Assembly: GCA_937927435.1 (NCBI GenBank)
Contig: CALBDW010000052.1
Location: 1-15,903, forward strand
Source of the DNA: an uncultured Bdellovibrionales bacterium
GTDB taxonomy: Bacteria > Bdellovibrionota > Bdellovibrionia > Bdellovibrionales > JAMPXM01
Length of the DNA stretch: 15,903 bases
Reading direction: 5' to 3'
A model generated the notes under the pieces. The model was not told where the DNA came from. It ran no database searches and saw nothing but the letters and a program-made list of their open reading frames with translations. Made by a program: the position numbers and the translations under genes. Below are positions 8,067-14,207 of this stretch, piece by piece (the stretch's first letter is position 1; every line of letters begins with the position of its first letter).

Positions 8067-8474
8067 ATGAAATATATCTCCCTCGCGATTTTGTTTGTCC
8101 TTCTCGCGTGGACATGGTGCCTCGCTACAAGCGAAAGCCCTATGACTCTCGAGGAGCACCGCCGCGTTGAAGCGGGAGTCGAAGAAGACGTCAGAGGGTT
8201 CATTCTCAAACGTTTTCCCGAAACAACCGAGATTTTCTGCAACAGTCTTTACACGGAAGTCGTGAACCCGGGGACGGATCTGATCGCTCATTTTCGCTGT
8301 CAGGCGATCGGCCCGGCCGGAGAGGACCAAACCGAACAAGTTTTTGAGGGCTTCCTGCGCCTGAAATCAACGGACGGTTTCCAAACATGGGCAGAAGTCG
8401 GGGGAGAAATTAAGGCCCGCGAAGTGCACTTCCTTCGAGGCCACAAGATCACTCCCGGCGGAGACGATCAGTGA
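8067..8474 (+). CDS. Small exported protein of unknown function, 135 aa
   Basis: The protein opens with a signal-peptide-like segment: a Lys, then a hydrophobic stretch LAILFVLLAWTWCLA at about residues 6-20, followed by polar residues. The mature part (about 110 residues) is acidic and has strand-like pieces such as LIAHFRCQAIG and QTWAEVGGEIKAREV. Two cysteines (FCNSLY and FRCQ) could form a disulfide if the protein reaches the periplasm. I do not recognise a family. The ribosome site is weak (AGAGAG-rich). Its stop overlaps the start of the downstream methyltransferase gene in a GTGA arrangement (8471-8474), so the two are almost certainly co-transcribed and translationally coupled. That does not by itself indicate a shared function. 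Confidence 0.7.
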   Translation: MKYISLAILFVLLAWTWCLATSESPMTLEEHRRVEAGVEEDVRGFILKRFPETTEIFCNSLYTEVVNPGTDLIAHFRCQAIGPAGEDQTEQVFEGFLRLKSTDGFQTWAEVGGEIKAREVHFLRGHKITPGGDDQ

Positions 8475-9517
8475 CGGATTTTCAGGTCACGCGCTTTATC
8501 CAAATCGACGAAGAAGGTTATTTTAAATTCGACGAGATCCGGGTCACCGATGTTGAGGTCGGCCGCGCGTGGCTGGCCAGCCTCAAGATGGATGACCGCG
8601 GGCGGGCATGGTGCGAAGTGGACGGCCAGCCGATCCTCATCGAAGCTTTTGACGAGCCCTACGTCGTTCTCGATATCGAGCAAACACCGACCTCATGGAA
8701 GCTCACTCTTCCCTACGGTCACACGGAGAGCGCTCCTTTCGATTCGCTCACCGTCGACGAATGGGACCGGTTTCACGGCCGCACAGAAAGAGGCGTCCCC
8801 TTCATTCTTTCGCGCGCGGCCCAGGCTCGTCTCTTCAACAGCGTCGATGAATTCGACGATGAAAGCTTTACGATCGGCGGACAACGTTTTGAAACGCGCC
8901 CGTGGCTCCAAGAGAACCCCGATGCCGATCGCGCCGACTGGTGGAGCGATCTCTACCGCAAAGAAGACACGCGCTGGGAGCTTGGGGCCCCCTCACACGT
9001 CTTAACGAAGCTTGTTCCCCGACTGAAACTGCCCCGCATGCGCGTTCTTGTTCCCGGCGCGGGAACGGCGAACGATGCAGCCTGGTTCGCGGAACAAGGC
9101 CACCTCGTGACAGCTGTCGATTTCAGCGAAGAAGCCATCGCGCGAGCCAAACAGAAATTCGGCTACCTCCCGAATCTCAAATTTCTTCAGGCCGATCTCT
9201 TCCAACTTCCCGACAAGATGCCGGGCTCTTTTGATCTGATCTTCGAGCACACGTTTTTCTGCGCGATCACGCCCAGCCGCCGCGCGGAACTCGTGCGCGC
9301 CTGGAAGCGTCTTTTGAGCGAAAACGGCCTTCTCATGGGGGTCTTTTTCGTTATGGACAAAACCTTCGGTCCCCCTTACGGCGCAACAGAATGGGAAATC
9401 AGAGCCCGTCTTTCGAAGAGCTTTCGGCCCTTGTATTGGACCCGGCTTCGGGATTCGCAACCCAAGCGCCTCGGGCATGAGCTTTTCATCCATGCGGAAA
9501 AGTTGGCCGCGTTATGA
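8471..9517 (+). CDS. TPMT-family SAM-dependent methyltransferase with an N-terminal DUF1285-like domain
   Basis: This is a 348-aa two-part protein. Residues 156-348 form a class I methyltransferase of the thiopurine/thiol methyltransferase type. WWSDLYRKEDTRWELG (157-172) is the family entry motif, VLVPGAGTAND (192-202) is SAM motif I, VDFSEEAI (216-223) holds the ribose-binding acidic residue region, and EHTFFCAITPSRR (259-271) is the TPMT signature after motif III. Residues 1-145 resemble DUF1285 proteins: IDEEGYFKF, a helix, RAWCEVDGQPILIEAFDEPYVVLDIE, and later VPFILSRAAQARLFNSV. That resemblance is from memory and is moderate. The substrate is unknown; small thiols, halides, or selenium or tellurium compounds are known for relatives. 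The start is GTG at 8471, with GGAG 7 bases upstream, overlapping the previous stop. The bulk of the methyltransferase domain is intact. Confidence 0.82.
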   Translation: MTDFQVTRFIQIDEEGYFKFDEIRVTDVEVGRAWLASLKMDDRGRAWCEVDGQPILIEAFDEPYVVLDIEQTPTSWKLTLPYGHTESAPFDSLTVDEWDRFHGRTERGVPFILSRAAQARLFNSVDEFDDESFTIGGQRFETRPWLQENPDADRADWWSDLYRKEDTRWELGAPSHVLTKLVPRLKLPRMRVLVPGAGTANDAAWFAEQGHLVTAVDFSEEAIARAKQKFGYLPNLKFLQADLFQLPDKMPGSFDLIFEHTFFCAITPSRRAELVRAWKRLLSENGLLMGVFFVMDKTFGPPYGATEWEIRARLSKSFRPLYWTRLRDSQPKRLGHELFIHAEKLAAL

Positions 9518-9522
9518 ATGGA

Positions 9523-9548
9523 TTTCCTGGCCCTAGCCAGGAAAATTT
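9523..9548 (+). terminator. Possible weak terminator hairpin after the methyltransferase gene
   Basis: A perfect 9-bp stem (9523-9531 with 9536-9544) and a 4-base loop CCTA lie 6 bases after the methyltransferase stop. Only a short A/T tract (AATTTGAG) follows, so it may work as a terminator poorly or act as an RNA-stabilising 3' hairpin. Confidence 0.5.
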
Positions 9549-9759
9549 GAGACTTACTGAGGGTACTCTTTAGGCCCTTGAACCAAACTTTTTCTAAGTT
9601 CAATTTTGGAACCAGAAGATATAACAATTTGAAATGACTAAACTTACAAAAATAACGCAGAGCATTCTGGTTGCGCGCCCTTTAATATTTCATAAAAAAA
9701 TCTTATCGAATGTTAAAGAAAAAACGCATTTACTTCTTCCTTAAATCGGTGGAGAAGTC

Positions 9760-9810
9760 CGCTCATCGCGGTTCGAAAAAGTCGAACCGAGAGGGGAGTA
9801 ACGATGAGCG
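9760..9810 (+). promoter_or_regulatory. Leader stem that pairs the protease start codon
   Basis: Two perfect inverted repeats stack here. The outer one is CGCTCATCG (9760-9768) with CGATGAGCG (9802-9810), and the inner one is CGGTTCGA (9769-9776) with TCGAACCG (9782-9789), loop AAAAG. On the left side the two stems are contiguous. On the right side 12 bases (9790-9801) bulge out and contain the ribosome site GAGGGGAG. The outer stem pairs the ATG start codon (9804-9806) of the protease gene. It could be a translational control element; this is inferred from complementarity only. Confidence 0.5.
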
Positions 9811-10673
9811 CCTCGAAAAACGAAAAATCCAAAACTAATAACGACGTTACAAAACTCCTTTCTCGAAACGCTCTCCTGCTCCTCGCCGGTTTGATTCTCG
9901 GCACCGCATGCTCCCAAGCGCCGTATGCTGCAAATATTGAAGCCGACGGCGTGGGGATTATCGGCGGCCAAGAAGTCGAGGCGCTGGACGACAACGTCTA
10001 TTCAAATACGGTCGTCAGCCTCATCAACGTCGAAAAAACAAGCATCTGCACGGCTTCGATTATCGCACCCGATCTTCTTTTGACCGCCGCTCACTGTGTC
10101 GACGGGCCGGCCTCCCATCTTCGGATCGTCTTCGGCCCGCGCTTGGTGAAGCCGGTTGCTCCCAACACCGTTGTCCGCGAAGTCGACTCTTACATGGTTT
10201 CACCGCTGTGGGCGGTTCGCCAGGACATGTTTACGGATGCGTCCGACATTGCGGTCGTGAAATTCTCGGGCGGTCTCCCCGATGGTTATAAAGTGATCCC
10301 GCTTTTGGCGGACTCGTCGGTGCTGAGCAACGGCTCGACACTTCTCCTGGCGGGTTACGGCTTGGATGACTTCGACAACCAAACCGGTTCCGGCGTTCTC
10401 CGTTTCACGGAAACCGTGATCGAGTCGGTCGAGTTCAGCGCAACCGAAATCCTCTTGAACCAACAAAACGGTAAAGGCGCTTGCCCGGGCGATTCGGGCG
10501 GACCGGCTTACTTCCAAGTCGGCGACGAATGGTACCTGGCGGGCGTTACCAGCCGGATCATGAACAAGCCGGCGGTTAACTGCTCGGGCTTCTCTGTCTA
10601 CACGTTGGTTTCGGCCTACGCCGATTGGATCCAATACGCTGCCGAAACGCTCCGCAGTGAGGAGTACCACTAA
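9804..10673 (+). CDS. Trypsin-like (S1 family) serine protease, predicted lipoprotein
   Basis: This is a 289-aa secreted protease precursor. Residues 1-35 form a signal peptide with a long polar N-terminus, a hydrophobic core (NALLLLAGLILG) and the lipobox LGTAC, so Cys36 is the predicted lipidated residue. The mature domain starts near IIGGQ (52-56), the usual S1 activation site. The catalytic triad is visible: His97 in TAAHC, Asp148 in DIAVVKF, and Ser231 in GDSGGP. Likely disulfides are C82-C98 and C227 with the Cys of VNCSGF. The residue six before the serine, which sets S1 specificity, is Gly225 rather than Asp, so cleavage after Lys/Arg is not expected. The domain length (about 238 aa) is typical. 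GAGGGGAG lies upstream of the ATG. The gene stands alone, followed by two hairpins. The surface protease role is inferred. Confidence 0.92.
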   Translation: MSASKNEKSKTNNDVTKLLSRNALLLLAGLILGTACSQAPYAANIEADGVGIIGGQEVEALDDNVYSNTVVSLINVEKTSICTASIIAPDLLLTAAHCVDGPASHLRIVFGPRLVKPVAPNTVVREVDSYMVSPLWAVRQDMFTDASDIAVVKFSGGLPDGYKVIPLLADSSVLSNGSTLLLAGYGLDDFDNQTGSGVLRFTETVIESVEFSATEILLNQQNGKGACPGDSGGPAYFQVGDEWYLAGVTSRIMNKPAVNCSGFSVYTLVSAYADWIQYAAETLRSEEYH

Positions 10674-10714
10674 GAGACCGAGGGGCTCTTAAACCGACCG
10701 ACGACATCTCGTGG

Positions 10715-10751
10715 AAGGGACGCAAAGAGGGGGGCGTCCCTTTTTCTTTTT
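10715..10751 (+). terminator. Intrinsic terminator of the protease gene
   Basis: A 9-bp stem AAGGGACGC (10715-10723) pairs with GCGTCCCTT (10734-10742), and the T-rich tract TTTTTCTTTTT follows. A smaller 6-bp hairpin (10671-10676 with 10686-10691) begins at the protease stop codon itself, so two hairpins stand in tandem. Confidence 0.9.
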
Positions 10752-10752
10752 C

Positions 10753-10847
10753 AAACTGGCTCACTTTAATGTTGATGATCCTAAGGGCTCAAACCGACTA
10801 TTGTTTTTCCGCTTCTACCGGTCATCCCCACGATAGTGAGCCAGTTT
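10753..10847. repeat. 95-bp element with perfect 13-bp terminal inverted repeats
   Basis: AAACTGGCTCACT (10753-10765) is repeated exactly in inverse orientation as AGTGAGCCAGTTT (10835-10847), with 69 unrelated bases between them. The right arm overlaps the TAA stop codon (10848-10846) of the convergent cysteine synthase gene. The left arm begins just inside the T-rich tail of the protease terminator. No coding frame and no clear target duplication is visible. It may be a MITE-like remnant or a long-range RNA stem. Confidence 0.6.
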
Positions 10848-11850
10848 ACGCGATCATCCGCACCAAGGGCTTCGGAGTAAGCCCTTTCTCCGCGAGCCAT
10901 TTTTGATCGAGCAGACGCGAAGCATACCGCGTACCCGAATCACACAAAACTGTTACGATCGTTTTCCTTGATCCAGCATTCATCTGCGCCAGCCGGTAAG
11001 CGGCCATGACGTTAATACCGGAGGACGTACCGACAAAGAGCCCGTCATGTTCTGCCAAGTGATAAATCATATCGATCATCTCACTATCACTTATGCGCAT
11101 CGCGCCGTCCGCACGGACATGGCGAAAGTTCTCGGTGATACGCATAATCCCGATCCCCTCCGTGATCGATGAGCCCTCCGTCTCGAGTTTTCCGGTCTTA
11201 AGATATGAGTAGATTCCCGAGCCGTAAGGGTCGGCGATAACGATTTCGACCGACGGCTTCTTTTCCTTGAGATAACGGCTCACGCCGCTCATTGTTCCGC
11301 TGGAACCGACTGCGCACGTGAAAATATCGATACGGCCTTCAGTTTGCTCCCATATTTCAGGACCAGTCGTTTGATAGTGGAAGTCGCCGTTCGCGGGGTT
11401 CTCGAACTGATTGGCCCAAAATGCATTCGGTAGCGATTCCGCGATCCGCCGCGCTTCATGATAGAAATGACGCTCGTCTTTAAAAGGGACTTGAGGCACG
11501 CGTCGCACTTCGGCGCCCAAGACTTCGAGCATTTTGTATTTCTCTTCGGTCTGTCCTTCGGGCATGGTGACGATCACTTTATAACCGCGGGAGGCGGCTA
11601 GCACGGCGAGACCGATCCCAGTGTTGCCCGCGGTTCCTTCGACGATCACACCGCCCGGTTTGAGCAAACCTCTGTTTTCGGCATCCATGATGATGCCTTT
11701 CGCGGCCCGGTCTTTCACGCTTCCGCCCGGGTTCAAGAACTCGGCTTTGCCGTAAATCTCACAACCGGTGAGCTTGCAGAGCGAACTGAGGCGAACCAAA
11801 GGAGTGTTGCCGACAAGATCCCAAGCCGAACCGGTGCGTAGATGATTCAC
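10846..11850 (-). CDS. Cysteine synthase A-like PLP enzyme (O-acetylserine sulfhydrylase family)
   Basis: This cytoplasmic, pyridoxal-phosphate-dependent beta-replacement enzyme most likely makes L-cysteine from O-acetylserine and sulfide. The 334-aa length is within the family range. Lys46 in PGGSVKDRAA is the Schiff-base lysine. GTAGNTG (72-78) is the substrate-binding loop; classical CysK has TSGNTG here, and the TAGNTG version with MPEGQTEEKYKML belongs to a sub-branch widely annotated as cysteine synthase A. GSSGTMSG (182-189) is the phosphate-binding loop. CDSGTRYAS near the C-terminus contains the conserved serine that contacts the PLP ring. A cystathionine beta-synthase-like role is the main alternative; no CBS domains are present. 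GGAGG lies 10 bases before the ATG. The gene is downstream of rnpB on the same strand but separated from it by a terminator. Its stop codon falls inside the right arm of the 95-bp element. Confidence 0.88.
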   Translation of the reverse strand: MNHLRTGSAWDLVGNTPLVRLSSLCKLTGCEIYGKAEFLNPGGSVKDRAAKGIIMDAENRGLLKPGGVIVEGTAGNTGIGLAVLAASRGYKVIVTMPEGQTEEKYKMLEVLGAEVRRVPQVPFKDERHFYHEARRIAESLPNAFWANQFENPANGDFHYQTTGPEIWEQTEGRIDIFTCAVGSSGTMSGVSRYLKEKKPSVEIVIADPYGSGIYSYLKTGKLETEGSSITEGIGIMRITENFRHVRADGAMRISDSEMIDMIYHLAEHDGLFVGTSSGINVMAAYRLAQMNAGSRKTIVTVLCDSGTRYASRLLDQKWLAEKGLTPKPLVRMIA

Positions 11851-11907
11851 GACTGACCTCCGCGGGAATCTTTAAAGCATACCGCGAAGTCTCTACATGA
11901 AGGGCAC

Positions 11908-11944
11908 AAAAAAGATGAGGCAGCTCCCCGGTAGGACAGCCGCC
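11908..11944 (-). terminator. Intrinsic terminator downstream of rnpB
   Basis: On the minus strand a GGCGGCTGTCC arm (from 11944) pairs imperfectly with GGGAGCTGCC (ending 11919), giving a stem of about 10 bp with G-U pairs. TCATC and a six-T run (11913-11908) follow. It ends rnpB transcription before the cysteine synthase gene. Confidence 0.75.
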
Positions 11945-11959
11945 CCGAAAGTGTCGAAA

Positions 11960-12345
11960 ATGGAGCTGCGATAAGCCGGATTCTGTCTTCCTTGGGGGAT
12001 TCGACGACGCCCCAAGGGAGGCGATTATTCCTCTGAGATTCGAGTTACCCCGAACCTTTAGCGATCTAACCCGGAGGCATCATGCTGGCCGCATGCGGCT
12101 CTTTCGAACCGTTGGCGCCTCCCTATTTGATCTTGCTCCACGCAGAGTTTGGCTGATTTCACTCCGGCGGCTCCCTCAAGGCCTCCCGTTCCCGGCCAAG
12201 AGATCATTGCCCCGGACATTCTTTCTGTTCCACTGTTCCTCGCCTTTCGGCGGGGGGCGGTTAGCCCCTGCGCTGCCATACGGAGTCCGGACTTTCCTCC
12301 CCTGCCAGCCCTTGCGGGGGCAGGAGCAATCGCCTGCAGCTCCTC
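11960..12345 (-). ncRNA. rnpB: RNase P RNA, bacterial class A
   Basis: This is the catalytic RNA that trims 5' leaders from precursor tRNAs. The minus strand shows the universally conserved core: GAGGAAAGTCCGGACTCC near the 5' end (12301-12284), the GGAACAGAAAG segment, GGAGCAAGATCAAATAGGG, and ACAGAATCCGGCTTAT near the 3' end (about 11987-11972). P1 is a perfect 8-bp helix between GGAGCTGC (12343-12336) and GCAGCTCC (11969-11962), which sets the ends at roughly these coordinates. A GGGGTAAC loop matches the L15 element that pairs with tRNA CCA ends. The length of about 385 nt is typical of class A. Exact ends may differ by a few bases. Open frames across this region on either strand are by-products of the RNA gene. 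Confidence 0.96.
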
Positions 12346-12356
12346 TTATGACGCTT

Positions 12357-12385
12357 AAATTACCAGTCTTGACGCCCGCTTTCAA
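12357..12385 (-). promoter_or_regulatory. Promoter of rnpB
   Basis: On the minus strand TTGAAA (12385-12380) and TAATTT (12362-12357) are separated by exactly 17 bases and stand about 13 bases before the first base of the P1 helix, as expected for a sigma70 promoter. An inverted repeat GTCTTGA-N9-TCAAGAC (12366-12388) covers the -35 and most of the spacer. Confidence 0.7.
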
Positions 12386-12394
12386 GACGGGCCT

Positions 12395-12409
12395 GGTTAA
12401 AGATTAACC
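12395..12409. repeat. Palindrome GGTTAA-AGA-TTAACC upstream of rnpB
   Basis: This is a perfect 6-bp inverted repeat with a 3-base centre, just upstream of the rnpB -35 box. It has the size of a transcription-factor operator, or could be a small hairpin. No regulator can be named from the sequence. Confidence 0.5.
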
Positions 12410-12549
12410 CTGTGATTTCAATATGATACAGAGTCATCAAACCCTAATTTTTCATAAAATACTTCGCGGTACCCTTTATTCCACCTGGCTTTTGTCCGAA
12501 GAGTACACAAATTCGACTTAGGCCTAGAGATGGGAATGAGGAACGTGAC

Positions 12550-12678
12550 ATGAACCGGAAAAAAGCAACGGCCATCGCAAGAGCAGAAAAACCGATCGCC
12601 CGCCAAGTGCTTCTGATCTTCGCACTTTCATTCGCGGTCTATTGTCTTTTCGTCCAAATAGCGCGGACGTTCCTCTGA
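12550..12678 (+). CDS. Small single-span membrane protein, 42 aa
   Basis: A short open frame starts at ATG 12550, with GAGGAA (12538-12543) at good ribosome-site spacing, and ends at TGA 12676-12678. The product begins with a strongly basic segment (MNRKKATAIARAEKPIARQ) and continues with an uninterrupted hydrophobic stretch of about 17 residues (VLLIFALSFAVYCLFVQ), ending IARTFL. That is the pattern of a small inner-membrane protein with its basic N-terminus in the cytoplasm. I do not recognise a family. It is divergent from rnpB and convergent with the RNase H gene, whose end is 26 bases away. No terminator with a T-run is evident after it. The combination of ribosome site, start and charge-hydrophobicity pattern makes it more likely than chance, but expression is unproven. 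Confidence 0.55.
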   Translation: MNRKKATAIARAEKPIARQVLLIFALSFAVYCLFVQIARTFL

Positions 12679-12703
12679 TTCGGCCACCTTTTTGGGGAAC
12701 CTA

Positions 12704-13129
12704 TCAAGCTCGGTCGAGAGCCTCGTTGGCAAGTCGATCGGCCACGCGGTTATTCTCACGACGAACGTGTTCAAACGTGACGCTTGAGAACCTCGATAAC
12801 AGCTCTCTCACTCTGTCGTAGAGGGGAAGAATCGCATCGGACTTCACTTTATACACACCCGTCATTTGCTTCACCATCAATTCGCTATCGCTCCGGAGAA
12901 TCACGTTTTTCACGCCTTGTGCGAGCGAGAGTTCTAAAGCGCGAATGACGGCCGTATATTCGGCGAAATTATTCGTTTGAACACCCAAGACCTCACCGTG
13001 CTCAGCGATCGTCTGTGAATCCATGTCGGTCACGTGAATACCGATCGCGGCCGGGCCCGGATTGCCCCGGCTCGCTCCATCCGTGTAAACGATGACGCTC
13101 TCGGGCCACTTCTGCTTCTGCTCAATCAA
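12704..13129 (-). CDS. Ribonuclease HI family protein
   Basis: This enzyme degrades the RNA strand of RNA-DNA hybrids. With the start chosen here the protein is 141 aa, a normal RNase HI size. The acidic metal-binding set is present: Asp17 in YTDGASRGNPGPA, Glu57 in TNNFAEYTAVIRALE, Asp81 in RSDSELMVKQ, and Asp131 in NNRVADRLANEA. The basic 'handle' helix of E. coli RNase HI appears shorter, as in the RnhA-like family of Gram-positives and deltaproteobacteria. The start is TTG at 13129, preceded at 7 bases by GAGG (13137-13140). The frame stays open upstream to GTG 13309, with an ATG at 13273; those would add 48-60 residues including a CGVCDSLC cluster, but neither has a well-placed ribosome site and that stretch contains a promoter-like TTGCAA-N16-TAGCTT. 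The stop is certain; the start is not. Confidence 0.85.
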   Translation of the reverse strand: MIEQKQKWPESVIVYTDGASRGNPGPAAIGIHVTDMDSQTIAEHGEVLGVQTNNFAEYTAVIRALELSLAQGVKNVILRSDSELMVKQMTGVYKVKSDAILPLYDRVRELLSRFSSVTFEHVRRENNRVADRLANEALDRA

Positions 13130-13403
13130 ATCACATCCTCGCCGGTTACGTGTGTCCGCTGATCGCAAGATCGGCGCGCCCGAAATCCTAACTTCCGATC
13201 CATTCAGGGCCAAGCATAAGCTATCGCAAACGCCACATTTTGCAATCGAATCGACGATTGTGACGATTCCCATTCGCGCGCATGGAGCCTCCAACAAGCT
13301 AAGGCCCACGATCTATTGGTTTGGATCACAATCGACAACCGAAATTGCGAATCTCAGCAGAGCCCAGAACACTGTTATCGACCCAACAGTAAGGAGGACT
13401 GTC

Positions 13404-13985
13404 ATGACGAAAAGTCTCATCGTCGGCCTGCTCGGCTTCATGACCGCATGGACCGCATTCGCGCAAGAAGGGGGCGTGAGCCAAGCTCCATTACCCCGCT
13501 CGATCGCCACCCCGGTTCGCATCGCGCCCGTCTTGGGAGCCTCGAGCTTTTCAACGACCGCCGATCTCAATGAACTCAAGTTCGACCAAGGCTTCTCCGC
13601 CGGAATCCTCGGCGATTTCGGAACCGGCCATTGGACATTCGAAACCGGCATCTTGTCCTTGAACTCAAGGGCGACCGCTGAAGGAGAAACCACTTCTTTC
13701 ACCGTGAACACGTGGGGCATTCCTTTGATCGCGAAATTCAACTTCTCCGGTCATCCTCATCGCACCGTTTTTCTTAAGGGCGGCGTGATGCCCTTCACCG
13801 CATCGGGAGACAAGGCGACGGACTTCGACATGCTCGCGGTGGCCGGAATCGGAGGGAACATTCCGTTCGGACGAAGCACTTCCCTTCTTTTAGATGCGAG
13901 CTACAACCGCATGTTCACGCAAGGCGGAGACTTGACCGATTATCAAGGCGTTTCTCTGCTCGCGGGACTTTCGCTCAACATCTAG
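13404..13985 (+). CDS. Outer-membrane beta-barrel protein, 193 aa
   Basis: The start ATG at 13404 follows AAGGAGG by 6 bases. The first 20 residues form a signal peptide (MTKSLIVGLLGFMTAWTAFA) with likely cleavage before QEGG. The mature protein of about 173 residues alternates short amphipathic strands with Gly/Ser/Thr turns (FSAGILGDFGTGHWTFETGILSL, WGIPLIAKFNF, VFLKGGVMPF, SLLLDASYNRMF, YQGVSLLAGLSLNI), as in small 8-strand porin-family barrels of the PorT/OMP_b-brl type. The C-terminal residue is Ile rather than Phe. The function (adhesin, lipid or small-molecule interaction) cannot be told from sequence. The frame is open upstream of 13404, but that part overlaps the RNase H region and has no signal peptide. 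It is followed by a strong terminator, so it appears monocistronic. Confidence 0.8.
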   Translation: MTKSLIVGLLGFMTAWTAFAQEGGVSQAPLPRSIATPVRIAPVLGASSFSTTADLNELKFDQGFSAGILGDFGTGHWTFETGILSLNSRATAEGETTSFTVNTWGIPLIAKFNFSGHPHRTVFLKGGVMPFTASGDKATDFDMLAVAGIGGNIPFGRSTSLLLDASYNRMFTQGGDLTDYQGVSLLAGLSLNI

Positions 13986-14005
13986 CCCTTTGACCGACAT
14001 CGGAC

Positions 14006-14048
14006 GGCTCCTTTTCAAGGTTATCAGCGAAAAGGAGCCCCTCCTTTT
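14006..14048 (+). terminator. Intrinsic terminator after the beta-barrel gene
   Basis: A perfect 11-bp stem GGCTCCTTTTC (14006-14016) pairs with GAAAAGGAGCC (14029-14039), followed by CCTCCTTTTG. It lies about 20 bases after the stop codon. The stem's own U-rich arm also makes it partly functional on the opposite strand. Confidence 0.85.
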
Positions 14049-14207
14049 GTCAAAACTCTCGACGGAATTTTACAAACTCCTTCCGTCAACCCCAGCCCGC
14101 TGCCAAGAACTTCGACACTCTTTCATAAGTCACGAAAATAACTTAAGTTCCTCGACCTAAGACCGATCTAGGTAGCGTCAGTGAACAAAACACAAGGAGT
14201 CGCTGAT

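Noticed and set aside
9002..9493. A 163-codon frame on the minus strand
   Set aside because: It is antisense to the methyltransferase domain and has no supporting signal.
10200..10670. A 156-codon frame on the minus strand
   Set aside because: It is antisense to the protease, whose catalytic motifs fix the coding strand.
12058..12407. Several open frames of 60-105 codons on both strands
   Set aside because: They lie on the RNase P RNA gene and its promoter. The conserved RNA core and P1 pairing explain the sequence, and the translations are low-complexity.
12418..12606. A 62-codon frame on the minus strand opposite the small membrane protein
   Set aside because: It is cysteine- and arginine-rich with no ribosome site; the plus-strand frame has far better start signals and a coherent membrane span.
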